A stretch of 45,457 nt of DNA from Myxococcota bacterium (lineage in GTDB: Bacteria > Myxococcota_A > UBA9042 > DTJE01). The position numbers and the translations under genes were made by a program. The notes beneath the pieces are model-generated. The model saw only the letters and a program-made list of their open reading frames with translations, was not told where the DNA came from and searched no databases. The stretch spans positions 1 through 45,457 of the forward strand of contig JAGOKF010000023.1 of NCBI GenBank assembly GCA_017994695.1. Direction: 5' to 3'. Of this stretch, positions 1-7,796 are shown one piece after another. Numbering within the stretch: position 1 is the first letter of the stretch; the number at the start of each line of letters is the position of its first letter.

Positions 1-2
1 GC

Positions 3-80
3 GTCGGGAGGGCCGGGGTCCGAGAGTCGAGCGTCCTGGAGGCCCTGGAGCGGGCGGGGCCCCCGATGCTGCCCCGGGCC
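3..80 (+). pseudogene. Upstream remnant of the sensor-kinase frame, cut by TAG
   Basis: Reading in the same frame as the sensor kinase that follows, these 26 codons are open, almost all end in G or C like the neighbouring real genes, and finish at a TAG at 81-83. Directly after the TAG the frame continues with residues resembling the last part of a family 3 solute-binding domain. The simplest reading is that the kinase once had, or has in other strains, a periplasmic solute-binding sensor domain and that the frame is broken here. A sequencing error or an unrelated upstream gene end cannot be excluded, since the window begins here. Confidence 0.4.
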
Positions 81-89
81 TAGTCCCTG

Positions 90-2327
90 GTGGTCGCGAA
101 GGGGCGGGACGACCTGCGGCAGGCCATCAACCAGACCCTGGCCCGGATGCGGACCGACGGGACCCTGGAGCGGCTCGAGGCCCAGTGGATGACCGACGTG
201 GCCCCCCCGGGGGCCCTGGTGAACTGGTTCCTGCGGAACGGCCTGTGGGCCCTGTCCCTCCTGGTGGGCCTGCTGGTGCTGGCGGTGGTCTGGCTGGCGA
301 TGCTCCGGCGGAAGTTCCGCCACCGGAGCTGGCAGCTGCAGCAGGAATTGGCCGAGCGGATCCGGGTGGAGAACGCCCTCCGGGAGTCCCAGGAGGAGTT
401 CCGCCTGGCCTTCCACCTGAGCCCGGTGGTGCTTGGCATCTCGACCCTGGACGAGGGGCGCTACCTGGACGTCAACGAGGCCTTCGAGGCGATGACGGGG
501 TGGAGCCGGGCCGAGGCCATCGGCAAGACCGCGATGGAACTGGGCCTCTGGGCCGACCCCGAGGAGCGGCGCCGGGCCGTCGAGGCCCTCCAGAGGGACG
601 GCCGCACCTCGGCGGACATTCATCTGCGAAACCGCAGCGGCGAGGTGATGGACGTCCTGTTCCGGGCCGACATCATCCCCTTCCGGGGGACGACCTGCAT
701 CCTGACCAGTGCCACCGACATCTCGGAGCGGAAGGCCTGGGAGCGGAGCCTCCAGGATGCCGAGGAGCGGTGGAAGTTCGCCCTGGAGGGGGCGGGCGAG
801 GGCGTCTGGGACCTGGACGTCGAGACCGGGTATTTCTGGAGTTCCCGGAGGTTCCAGGACATCCTGGGCTACCGGGAGGCGGCGGCGATCCAGGATTTCC
901 CCTCCTTCCTCCAGAAGGTCCATCCCGAGGAACGGGGGCCCTTCGAGGCGACCTGGAAGGACTTCGTGGAGGGGAGGCTGGGGCTGCTCCAGGCCGAGGT
1001 GCGGATCCAGGCCCGGGACGGGTCCTACCGGTGGGTACACCTGCGGGGCATGGTGCTGCGGGCGGGGCCGGAACGGGACAAGGCCCGGGCGATCGGGACG
1101 ATCCAGGACATCACCGAACGGAAGGCCCAGGAGGAGGAGCGGAAGGTCCTGGAGGAGCGCCTGCGGAGGTCCCAGCGACTGGAACTGGTTGGACAACTGG
1201 CCGGGGGCATCGCCCACGACTTCAACAACCACCTGATGGTGATCCGGGGCTACTGCGACCTGCTGGCCGAGGAGGGCCTGGAGGGGAGGGCCCAGGGGCT
1301 CCTGGCCGAGATCATCCAGTCCACCGAGCGGGCCGCGGCCCTGACCAAGCGACTGCTCGCCTTCGGGCGAAAGCAGGTCAGCCGGCCCCAGGTCCTGCAG
1401 CCGAACCAGGTCCTGCGGGAGATGGAAGGGGCCCTGCGGATCATGACCGGGGAGGGGATCTCCATCGAGTGGGACCTGGCCGGCAACCTGGGGCACATCC
1501 GGATGGACCGGGAGCAGCTGGAACAGGTGATCGTGAACCTGGTCGTCAACGCCCGGGACGCGATGCCCGGCGGCGGGCGCCTGATGCTGCGGACCCGGAA
1601 CATCGCCCTGGACCGGGAGTACGTGCGGATGCATCCCGACGGCGCCGAGGGGCCCCACGTGATGCTGGTGGTCCAGGACACGGGCATCGGGATGAACGAC
1701 CACGTGATGTCCCACATCTTCGAGCCGTTCTTCACGACGAAGCCCGAGGGCAAGGGCACCGGCCAGGGACTCAGCATCGTGTACGGGGCGGTGCGCCAGG
1801 CCGGAGGGCACATCACGGTGGACAGCACCCCGGGAAGGGGCACGACCTTCCGGATCCTGCTGCCCCGGTGCGAGGGGGTCCCGGCGGCCGACCATTCCCC
1901 GGAGACCAGGGCCCTCGTGGAGGAATCCAGGGCCACCATCCTGTTCGTCGAGGACGACCCCCACCTGTTCGAACTGCTCCGGGGGGTGCTGGAGCAGGCG
2001 GGGTACGAGGTGCTGGCCTCCCCGGTACCCGAGGAGGCGGTGGAGATGGCCGAGAACCGGGAAGGGCCGATCCACCTGCTGGTCAGCGACGTGATGATGC
2101 CGGGCCTGAAGGGGCCCGACGTGCTGGAACTGGTCCGCCGGAAGCGGCCCGGCATCCCGGTGCTCTTCATCTCGGGGTATCCGAAGGAGATGCTCGAGCG
2201 GTCCACGACGCTTCCGCCGGACCTCCGCCTGCTCGGGAAGCCCTTCTCGTCCCGGCACTTCCTGTCGTTGATCCGGGAGATCCTGGCCGAGACGGCGGGC
2301 GGGTCCGGGGCCGACGCCTCCTCGTGA
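90..2327 (+). CDS. Hybrid sensor histidine kinase with PAS domains and receiver
   Basis: 745 aa from a GTG start. Residues 1-35 look like the tail of a family 3 periplasmic solute-binding domain, followed by one membrane helix (about 53-71), two PAS domains (about 100-215 and 220-345), a dimerisation region with phosphoacceptor His376 in HDFNN, an ATP-binding domain (N box around Asn487, G1 DTGIG 530-534, G2 GTGQGLS 556-562) and a C-terminal receiver with acceptor Asp667. The G2 box has Gln where Leu is usual. The family autophosphorylates on His and passes phosphate to the fused receiver. No output domain and no response regulator gene are visible beside it. An in-frame TAG at 81-83 precedes the GTG, so the true N-terminus may be lost or lie upstream; the GTG start is provisional. 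Confidence 0.85.
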   Translation: MVAKGRDDLRQAINQTLARMRTDGTLERLEAQWMTDVAPPGALVNWFLRNGLWALSLLVGLLVLAVVWLAMLRRKFRHRSWQLQQELAERIRVENALRESQEEFRLAFHLSPVVLGISTLDEGRYLDVNEAFEAMTGWSRAEAIGKTAMELGLWADPEERRRAVEALQRDGRTSADIHLRNRSGEVMDVLFRADIIPFRGTTCILTSATDISERKAWERSLQDAEERWKFALEGAGEGVWDLDVETGYFWSSRRFQDILGYREAAAIQDFPSFLQKVHPEERGPFEATWKDFVEGRLGLLQAEVRIQARDGSYRWVHLRGMVLRAGPERDKARAIGTIQDITERKAQEEERKVLEERLRRSQRLELVGQLAGGIAHDFNNHLMVIRGYCDLLAEEGLEGRAQGLLAEIIQSTERAAALTKRLLAFGRKQVSRPQVLQPNQVLREMEGALRIMTGEGISIEWDLAGNLGHIRMDREQLEQVIVNLVVNARDAMPGGGRLMLRTRNIALDREYVRMHPDGAEGPHVMLVVQDTGIGMNDHVMSHIFEPFFTTKPEGKGTGQGLSIVYGAVRQAGGHITVDSTPGRGTTFRILLPRCEGVPAADHSPETRALVEESRATILFVEDDPHLFELLRGVLEQAGYEVLASPVPEEAVEMAENREGPIHLLVSDVMMPGLKGPDVLELVRRKRPGIPVLFISGYPKEMLERSTTLPPDLRLLGKPFSSRHFLSLIREILAETAGGSGADASS

Positions 2328-2343
2328 CCCCCGGACGCCGCGG

Positions 2344-3078
2344 TCAGAAGGCGTAGCCGACGCCCAGGCAGAGTCGGAACTCCCAGGTGTCCTGGAGGTG
2401 CAGCGTGAAGCCCCGGGTCAGGTCCCGGACTCCCGAGGCGCGTTCGTGGACCGTGACCCGCCCCTCGTAGTCCCCGGGCTGGGTGAGGTTGTAGGAGGCC
2501 CGGAGGTCGATGGGGATCGTCCAGTGGCCCAGGATCACGGGCGTGATCTGGAGGCCCATCGTCAGCATCGTGGAAACCGTCCCGTCCACCCGGAAATCGT
2601 AGTTCTGCCAGAGGGGCGGCGGATTGGACTGGAGGGCCTCGGTCTTCAGGGGGATCACGAACTCGGGCCCCAGGGAGACCCCCAGGCGCACCCCGGGAAG
2701 GGGCAGGATTCCCTGGACCAGGACCGGGATTCGGAGGTTCAGGGCCCTTGCGGTCAGCAGCCACGCCTGGCCCTCCAGGGGAGTCTCCTGGAGCCGGGAC
2801 TGGTCCACCAGGAAGTCCACCTTCAGGCCCAGGGCCTTCCAGAGGCGCACCTGGGCGTAGATCCCGGCCCCGGCGGCCCAGCCGGCCCGGGTGTTGTCGA
2901 AGGCCCAGTCCTGGTTCCCCAGGTAGGCCGGGAGGTCCGTCGGCGCGGTCCAGAGGTTCGCCTGGCCCATCGCCTTGGCCCCGATCTCCAGGTCCACGAT
3001 GCCCCAGCCGGCCCGGACCGGAAGCGCCGGCAGCATCCCGGCCACCACCAAGATCCATCCGAGGAGTCGTCTCTTCAT
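2344..3078 (-). CDS. Outer-membrane beta-barrel protein
   Basis: 244 aa. A cleavable signal peptide (Lys-Arg-Arg, hydrophobic stretch, Ala-Arg-Ala near residue 23) is followed by alternating polar/hydrophobic strands and a terminal Phe in GVGYAF, the usual C-terminal signature recognised by the outer-membrane assembly machinery. Length suggests a small 8- to 10-stranded barrel. I do not recognise a specific substrate. It lies 91 bp downstream of the SGNH/MBOAT pair on the same strand and converges with the sensor kinase. A TATCAT -10-like box lies at 3104-3109 on the minus strand but without a good -35, so co-transcription with the upstream pair remains possible. Confidence 0.7.
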   Translation of the reverse strand: MKRRLLGWILVVAGMLPALPVRAGWGIVDLEIGAKAMGQANLWTAPTDLPAYLGNQDWAFDNTRAGWAAGAGIYAQVRLWKALGLKVDFLVDQSRLQETPLEGQAWLLTARALNLRIPVLVQGILPLPGVRLGVSLGPEFVIPLKTEALQSNPPPLWQNYDFRVDGTVSTMLTMGLQITPVILGHWTIPIDLRASYNLTQPGDYEGRVTVHERASGVRDLTRGFTLHLQDTWEFRLCLGVGYAF

Positions 3079-3169
3079 CGCGCGTCCTCGTGGCAGACGG
3101 CCGATGATACGTTGATGCCCCCGGCGCGTGCCAGTCCCGGGGGCCGGTCCCTGGAGATCGCCCGCCGGG

Positions 3170-4273
3170 TCAGGGTCCGGGAGACCGGATCCAGGTCACG
3201 ATCCGCTCGGCCAGCCGGCGCCCTCCCGTGTCCGTCAGGTGCACGCCGTCCTCGGTCCGGACCCGGACCATGTGCCCCCGGGCGTCGGGTAGGAAGGCCG
3301 CGAAGTTCCCGTCGGGACCGGCCACGAAGGGCGTGGACTCCAGGAAGGCGACCCTGGGAATCGTCGCCACCTCCTGCCGGACCAGGTCGTTCAGGTGCCG
3401 CATCCGGGCCGCGAAATCCGGCGAGCGCATCACCGGGAGCCCGACCCACAGGACCTGGGCGTCGTCGGACGCCAGCAGGGTGGCGAAGGCGCGGACGCGA
3501 CGGCGGTACAGGTCGTCCCACTCCCGGGTTCCGTAGGCGAGGACCTTGCCCTCGAAGCGGACGTTCTGGGCGTCGTTGCCCCCCATCGCGCAGACCACGA
3601 GGTCAGGCCGGCTCTGGGCGGCGACCTCTCGCCAGGTCGCGGTCCAGTCATAGACGTCGGGCCGGGAGAGGCCCGTCGCGGACTTGTGGGCCCGGAACAC
3701 CCGGAGGCCCGGGTCCTTCTCCAGCATCCGGACCAGGTTCGGGGCCAGTCCCACGGCCATCATCGAGTCCCCCACCAGGACGACGTTCCGAACGGCACCC
3801 CCAGGCTGCGGGGAGGACCCGTGCCGTGCCTCGTCCTCGGCTGGGGTTGCCTGAGTCACGAGGGCGCCTCCGGCCGGAGTCGCCTGCTCCGACCGGGACG
3901 GAAGCGGGGCATCGGGCCGATCCTCCCTGGCCTCCCGGGCCAGTTCGTCCATGTCGAGGTCCGGGGTCCCGGCGGCCATCGCGTCCGCCGGCGACAGGCG
4001 GGTGGCCGCCTGGATCCTCTCGGAGGCCGCGATCAGCAGGCGCCGGGGTGCGGTCAGGCCCGCCCGGTCCAGGGCCGGCCGGATCGCGCCCAGTCTTTCG
4101 GTCCAGCGGTCCTGGGCCGTTCCCACGGGCATTCGGGAGGCCCATCCCAGCAGGCCGTCGATTTCCAGCAGCAGCGAGACCGCGACGAATACCAGCAGGA
4201 GGAAGGCCAGGTCCCGGACCCGGTACCGGCGGGGGTCGGGACATTTCGCAACGCGCGACCGGCGGATCGTCAT
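3170..4273 (-). CDS. SGNH/DUF459-type esterase, membrane-anchored, partner of MBOAT
   Basis: 367 aa. One N-terminal membrane helix (about 22-38), a Pro/Ala/Glu-rich linker (about 115-160), then an SGNH hydrolase fold: block I GDS with nucleophile Ser170, block III GGND (231-234), and DGVH with Asp342/His345 as catalytic pair. It resembles the DUF459 group, which is often encoded beside AlgI-like MBOAT proteins. In such pairs the membrane acyltransferase passes acyl groups across the membrane and the SGNH protein transfers them to, or removes them from, an exported polymer. The ATG is 14 nt after the MBOAT stop with a strong AGGAGG between them, so the two are one transcript. The acceptor polymer cannot be told from the sequence. 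Confidence 0.8.
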   Translation of the reverse strand: MTIRRSRVAKCPDPRRYRVRDLAFLLLVFVAVSLLLEIDGLLGWASRMPVGTAQDRWTERLGAIRPALDRAGLTAPRRLLIAASERIQAATRLSPADAMAAGTPDLDMDELAREAREDRPDAPLPSRSEQATPAGGALVTQATPAEDEARHGSSPQPGGAVRNVVLVGDSMMAVGLAPNLVRMLEKDPGLRVFRAHKSATGLSRPDVYDWTATWREVAAQSRPDLVVCAMGGNDAQNVRFEGKVLAYGTREWDDLYRRRVRAFATLLASDDAQVLWVGLPVMRSPDFAARMRHLNDLVRQEVATIPRVAFLESTPFVAGPDGNFAAFLPDARGHMVRVRTEDGVHLTDTGGRRLAERIVTWIRSPGP

Positions 4274-4287
4274 CAAAGCGCCTCCTG

Positions 4288-5712
4288 CTAGAACTGGAAG
4301 TAGATGAACGGCGCGATCCCCGAGGGTCCCAGGGCGTCGATGACCAGCACCGCGGCGGCGGCCAGGGCGCCCTGGAAGGCCAGCGGCATCCGGGAGATCC
4401 GGCAGCGGAGCCCGTCGCTCCACCCCGGCGGAAGGGCCTGGCCGAAGATGCCCAGGGCGAGGGCCGCCAGCAGCCCGAGGCTGAACCAGGGCCCGAGGGT
4501 CCACGGATTCGCCAGGGACCGGATCACCGAGGCGGCCATCCCGAAGGAGGGCGCCCGGAAGAAGACCCATCCTAGGCAGACGAAGTGGAACAGCAGCACC
4601 CGGGCGACCAGGGGCCAGGCCCGGCTGCCCCGGAGCCGGTCGGCCCAGGGGGGATGCCACCGGGACCAGAGGCGGTGCACCACCAGCCCGAGCCCGTGGA
4701 GGGCTCCCCAGGCCACGAAGGTCCATGCCGCCCCATGCCACAGACCCCCGAGCAGCATCGTCAGCACCAGGTTCCGGTAGGTGCGCCCCTCGCCTCCCCG
4801 GTTGCCTCCCAGGGGGACGTACAGGTAGTCCCGTAGCCAGGACGAGAGCGAGATGTGCCAGCGCCGCCAGAAGTCCTGGGGACTGGTCGCCACGTAGGGG
4901 GAATCGAAGTTCTGCATGAACCGGTAGCCCATCAGCAGGGCGCACCCGATGGCCATGTCCGTGTAGCCCGAGAAGTCGCAGTAGATCTGGGCCGCGTATC
5001 CGTAGACTCCCAGGAGGACCTCCAGGCCCGACCGGCCGGCCGGGGTCTCGAACACCCGGTCCACGATGCCGGTCCCCAGGGAGTTCGCGATCAGGACCTT
5101 CTTCCCCAGTCCCAGCAGGATCAGCCACAGGCCCCGGGACACGTCGATGTCGCCGGGATCCCTCGGCTCCTGCAACTGGGGCAGGAAATCCCGGGCCCGG
5201 AGGATCGGCCCCGCCACCAGTTGGGGGAAGAAGGCGATGAACAGCAGGGAATCCAGCAGGCCGGGAGCCCGGGCCGGGGTTCCCCGCCAGGTGTCCACCA
5301 TCAGGGAGATGCCCTGGAACACGAAGAAGGAGATGCCGACCGGCAGCGCGATTTCCGGCAACTGGGGCAGGAACCGGAACCCGAGGGCGTGGAAGACGTC
5401 CGCCAGCGTGCTGGCCAGGAAGCCGAGGTACTTGAAGAAGGCCAGCACGCCGAGGCAGAGGGACACGCCGATGCCCAGGCGCACGCGGCGGACGGCCAGG
5501 GGGACCTCGGGGTGCAGGCCCCGGGCCGTGACCCACGACACCAGGGACACCCCCGCCAGCAGGGGCATGAAGCGCCAGTCCCAGTAGCCATAGAAGAAGT
5601 AGCTGGCGACGAGCAGCAGGACCTTGTGGAGCCGCAGGTACCGGTGGGTCGTCCAGGCCAGGCCCAGGACCGCGAGGAAGAACACCGCGAAATCGACCGT
5701 CGGGAACAGCAT
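4288..5712 (-). CDS. AlgI-like MBOAT O-acyltransferase
   Basis: 474 aa polytopic membrane protein of the normal AlgI length. Diagnostic stretches include SYFFYGYWDW near residue 37, the FWRRWHISLS block with His286, and GGLWHGA with His326, the histidine expected to be catalytic in this family. Members move an acetyl or other acyl group from a cytoplasmic donor across the inner membrane for modification of exocellular polysaccharide or peptidoglycan. The immediate downstream SGNH gene completes the usual two-component arrangement. No alginate or cellulose synthesis genes are in the window, so calling it alginate-specific would be unfounded. Confidence 0.88.
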   Translation of the reverse strand: MLFPTVDFAVFFLAVLGLAWTTHRYLRLHKVLLLVASYFFYGYWDWRFMPLLAGVSLVSWVTARGLHPEVPLAVRRVRLGIGVSLCLGVLAFFKYLGFLASTLADVFHALGFRFLPQLPEIALPVGISFFVFQGISLMVDTWRGTPARAPGLLDSLLFIAFFPQLVAGPILRARDFLPQLQEPRDPGDIDVSRGLWLILLGLGKKVLIANSLGTGIVDRVFETPAGRSGLEVLLGVYGYAAQIYCDFSGYTDMAIGCALLMGYRFMQNFDSPYVATSPQDFWRRWHISLSSWLRDYLYVPLGGNRGGEGRTYRNLVLTMLLGGLWHGAAWTFVAWGALHGLGLVVHRLWSRWHPPWADRLRGSRAWPLVARVLLFHFVCLGWVFFRAPSFGMAASVIRSLANPWTLGPWFSLGLLAALALGIFGQALPPGWSDGLRCRISRMPLAFQGALAAAAVLVIDALGPSGIAPFIYFQF

Positions 5713-5744
5713 GGTGGATTCCGTGCGGAAGGGCCGATTCCCCG

Positions 5745-5772
5745 GTTATCACGGTTCCCGGCGGACTGCCAA
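5745..5772 (-). promoter_or_regulatory. Candidate promoter of the MBOAT-SGNH pair
   Basis: On the minus strand TTGGCA (5772-5767) is separated by 16 nt from GATAAC (5750-5745), about 33 nt before the MBOAT ATG. Match to the housekeeping consensus is fair; no experimental support. Confidence 0.35.
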
Positions 5773-5897
5773 GAAGACGGCATCGACCGTCCGCGGAGGG
5801 CGTCCTGGAGCCGCATTCCCGGTTGCCGATCCCCGCGAGGACGGCGGCATCGGGGGTTTGGCGATACACTGCTTCGCGGGGATATCGGGGACGCGCC

Positions 5898-7031
5898 ATG
5901 GTTCGGTGGGACTCCCGGGGGCCGGGGGCGTCGGGCAGGGCACCGGGGCTGTGGGTGGTGGTCGCGTGCCTGCTGGCGGCGACGCCCAGCCTGGGGCAGG
6001 CCCAGGAAGACCCGGCCGTTTCGTCGATGCGCCAGCGCCACCGCCACGGCGGGGTGCGGGTCACCGCCGCCGGGGAGGGGGCCGATCGCTTCTACCTGTT
6101 CGAGCCCGCGGACCCGGTTCCGGAGAGGGCGCCGGTGGTCTTCTTCCACCACGGCTGGCGGGGGATCAACCCCCTGAACTTCGGGTCCTGGATCGACCAC
6201 CTGGTGCGCCGGGGGGTCGTGGTGGTGTTCCCGGTGTACCAGGACCCGGACCGGACCTCTCCCCGGGAGGCCTTGCGACGGGCCCTCCAGGCGGATCGGG
6301 CGGCGTTCCGCCTGCTGTCGGGGAAGGGGCACGTCCGTCCCGATGACCGGAGGGTGCTGTCCTTCGGTTTTTCCATGGGCGCCAGCATCTCAGTCGGCCT
6401 GGCTGCCGGGGCGGCCCGCCTGGGGCTCCCGGCCATCCGGGGACTGCTGCTGCTGCACCCCGGGGATGCCCGGCACGTCGCCTCTGGAACGGAGGCGAGG
6501 AGCATCCTCCGGGACATCGGGAAAGTGCCCCGGGAGACCCGGGTGGTGGTGCTCACCGGGGACGAGGACCGGCTGGTGGGGGACCAGACCGCCAAGGACA
6601 TCCTGGAACGGCTGTGCCACCTGCCCCCGGACCGGCGCACCTGGTGGAGGCTCCGTTCGGGCCGGCAGGGGGATCTCCATGCGGTGGCGGGTCACGGCGC
6701 CCCGGGGGCCCCGGATCCCCGCTACGACTTCGGGGCCGACGGGTCCGCCTGGCCCCGACGGATCCCGGAGGGCGAGTGGCCCTCCCCTTCGAAATCCCTG
6801 AATCTCCTGGACCTCTACGGCTACTGGAGGTGGGGGGATGCCCTGGTGGACGAGGTGATGGCGGGCCTTCCCGGCGCCCCGGCGCTGGGGCCCCCGCCGG
6901 ACCCGGCGTCGATGGGCCGGTGGCCCGACGGCACCCCCTTTCCCGCCGCCGAGGCCCCCCCCGACGTCTGCCGGAACACGGCCGGAAAGGGGCGTCAGGG
7001 CCGGCGCCTGGAGCCCCCGGATCGCCGTTGA
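5898..7031 (+). CDS. Secreted alpha/beta-hydrolase
   Basis: 377 aa. The ATG at 5898 is chosen because it begins a signal peptide (hydrophobic core about 19-29, Gly-Gln-Ala cleavage region near 35); the frame is open further upstream but without a signal. The hydrolase core shows an oxyanion-type HHGWRG (84-89), nucleophile elbow GFSMG with Ser159 and a GDEDRLVGD segment around 221-229 that can supply the acid; His261 or His266 is the likely catalytic histidine. The family covers esterases, lipases and polymer depolymerases, and the substrate is unknown. It is transcribed away from the MBOAT pair across a 185 bp divergent gap; TACACT at 5865-5870 is a possible -10 box but lacks a clear -35. 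Confidence 0.72.
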   Translation: MVRWDSRGPGASGRAPGLWVVVACLLAATPSLGQAQEDPAVSSMRQRHRHGGVRVTAAGEGADRFYLFEPADPVPERAPVVFFHHGWRGINPLNFGSWIDHLVRRGVVVVFPVYQDPDRTSPREALRRALQADRAAFRLLSGKGHVRPDDRRVLSFGFSMGASISVGLAAGAARLGLPAIRGLLLLHPGDARHVASGTEARSILRDIGKVPRETRVVVLTGDEDRLVGDQTAKDILERLCHLPPDRRTWWRLRSGRQGDLHAVAGHGAPGAPDPRYDFGADGSAWPRRIPEGEWPSPSKSLNLLDLYGYWRWGDALVDEVMAGLPGAPALGPPPDPASMGRWPDGTPFPAAEAPPDVCRNTAGKGRQGRRLEPPDRR

Positions 7032-7036
7032 TCCCT

Positions 7037-7070
7037 TGCCGTCGGTCAAGGGGGGGGCGCCGGGACGGCA
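7037..7070. terminator. Weak inverted repeat between convergent genes
   Basis: TGCCGTC (7037-7043) and GACGGCA (7064-7070) form a 7 bp stem with a 20 nt G-rich loop between the ends of the hydrolase and the Crp/Fnr gene. There is no T tract, so this is only a possible bidirectional end signal. Confidence 0.2.
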
Positions 7071-7074
7071 GGCC

Positions 7075-7728
7075 CTACTCCGCCGCGAGAGAGGCCAGGG
7101 CATCGCGGTCCCGGAGGGTAATCCGCCCCCTTCCCAGCGCGACCCAGCCCTGGCACTCCCACTGGCGGGTGATCCGGATCGCGGTCTCGACGGTGGTTCC
7201 GACCAAATCCGCCAGTTCCCTTCGGGTCAGCCGGATCTCCGGGCCCCGGACGGCCAGTTCCAGCAGTCTCGCAGCGATGCGGTTCGGGACGGGGGCCATC
7301 GTGTTGTCGTGACCCACCGCGATGAGGTGGCGGATGCGGCCCCCGAAGGTCCGGAGGGCCTCCAGGGCAAGGTTTGGGTCTTTCCGGAGGGCCTCCAGGA
7401 ATCTCCCGGCACACACCCGGCTAAAGCGGCCGCCGCTCAGCGCTTCGACCGACGCCGGATAGGGGGCCCGATCCAGGGCCGGGATGACCCCGAAGGCCTC
7501 TCCGGGCAGGGCGAGGTGCAGCGTCAGGTCCCGCCCGTCCGCTCCCAGGCGGGCGATCCGGACCTGTCCTTCCAGGACCACGCCCAGGAAGTCCGGGGGG
7601 GAACCCTCCTCCACGAGCCTCTCGCCCCGGTGAAAGGGCCGTTCCTCGCCCAGGTCCAGCATCAGTCGTTGCAGGGCGGGACTGGTCAGATGGCCGCAGG
7701 GGAGACAGGAACGGGAAGGGGCTGCCAT
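7075..7728 (-). CDS. Crp/Fnr-family transcriptional regulator
   Basis: 217 aa. An N-terminal cyclic-nucleotide-type beta-roll sensor domain (about 15-120) is followed by a dimer helix and a winged helix-turn-helix with LTRRELADLVGTTVETAIR (about 160-180). The N-terminus carries CLPC (Cys8, Cys11), but I do not see the full four-cysteine set of a classical oxygen-sensing Fnr, so the signal could be haem, NO, a nucleotide or a different iron-sulfur arrangement. ATG 7728 is preferred over the upstream GTG at 7734 because GGAGGT lies 7 nt before the ATG and too close to the GTG. It follows the octaheme cytochrome gene by 68 bp on the same strand and is a plausible regulator of it. Confidence 0.85.
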   Translation of the reverse strand: MAAPSRSCLPCGHLTSPALQRLMLDLGEERPFHRGERLVEEGSPPDFLGVVLEGQVRIARLGADGRDLTLHLALPGEAFGVIPALDRAPYPASVEALSGGRFSRVCAGRFLEALRKDPNLALEALRTFGGRIRHLIAVGHDNTMAPVPNRIAARLLELAVRGPEIRLTRRELADLVGTTVETAIRITRQWECQGWVALGRGRITLRDRDALASLAAE

Positions 7729-7796
7729 CGGCACGACCTCCGGATCCGGCCGGGTACCTGCCGCCCGATCCTACCGCAGGCGTGCCGGGAGGGGGA

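Noticed and set aside
81-83. Amber recoding (TAG read as an amino acid)
   Set aside because: TAG is the natural stop of several clearly complete genes in the window, for example at 21123-21125 and 22928-22930.
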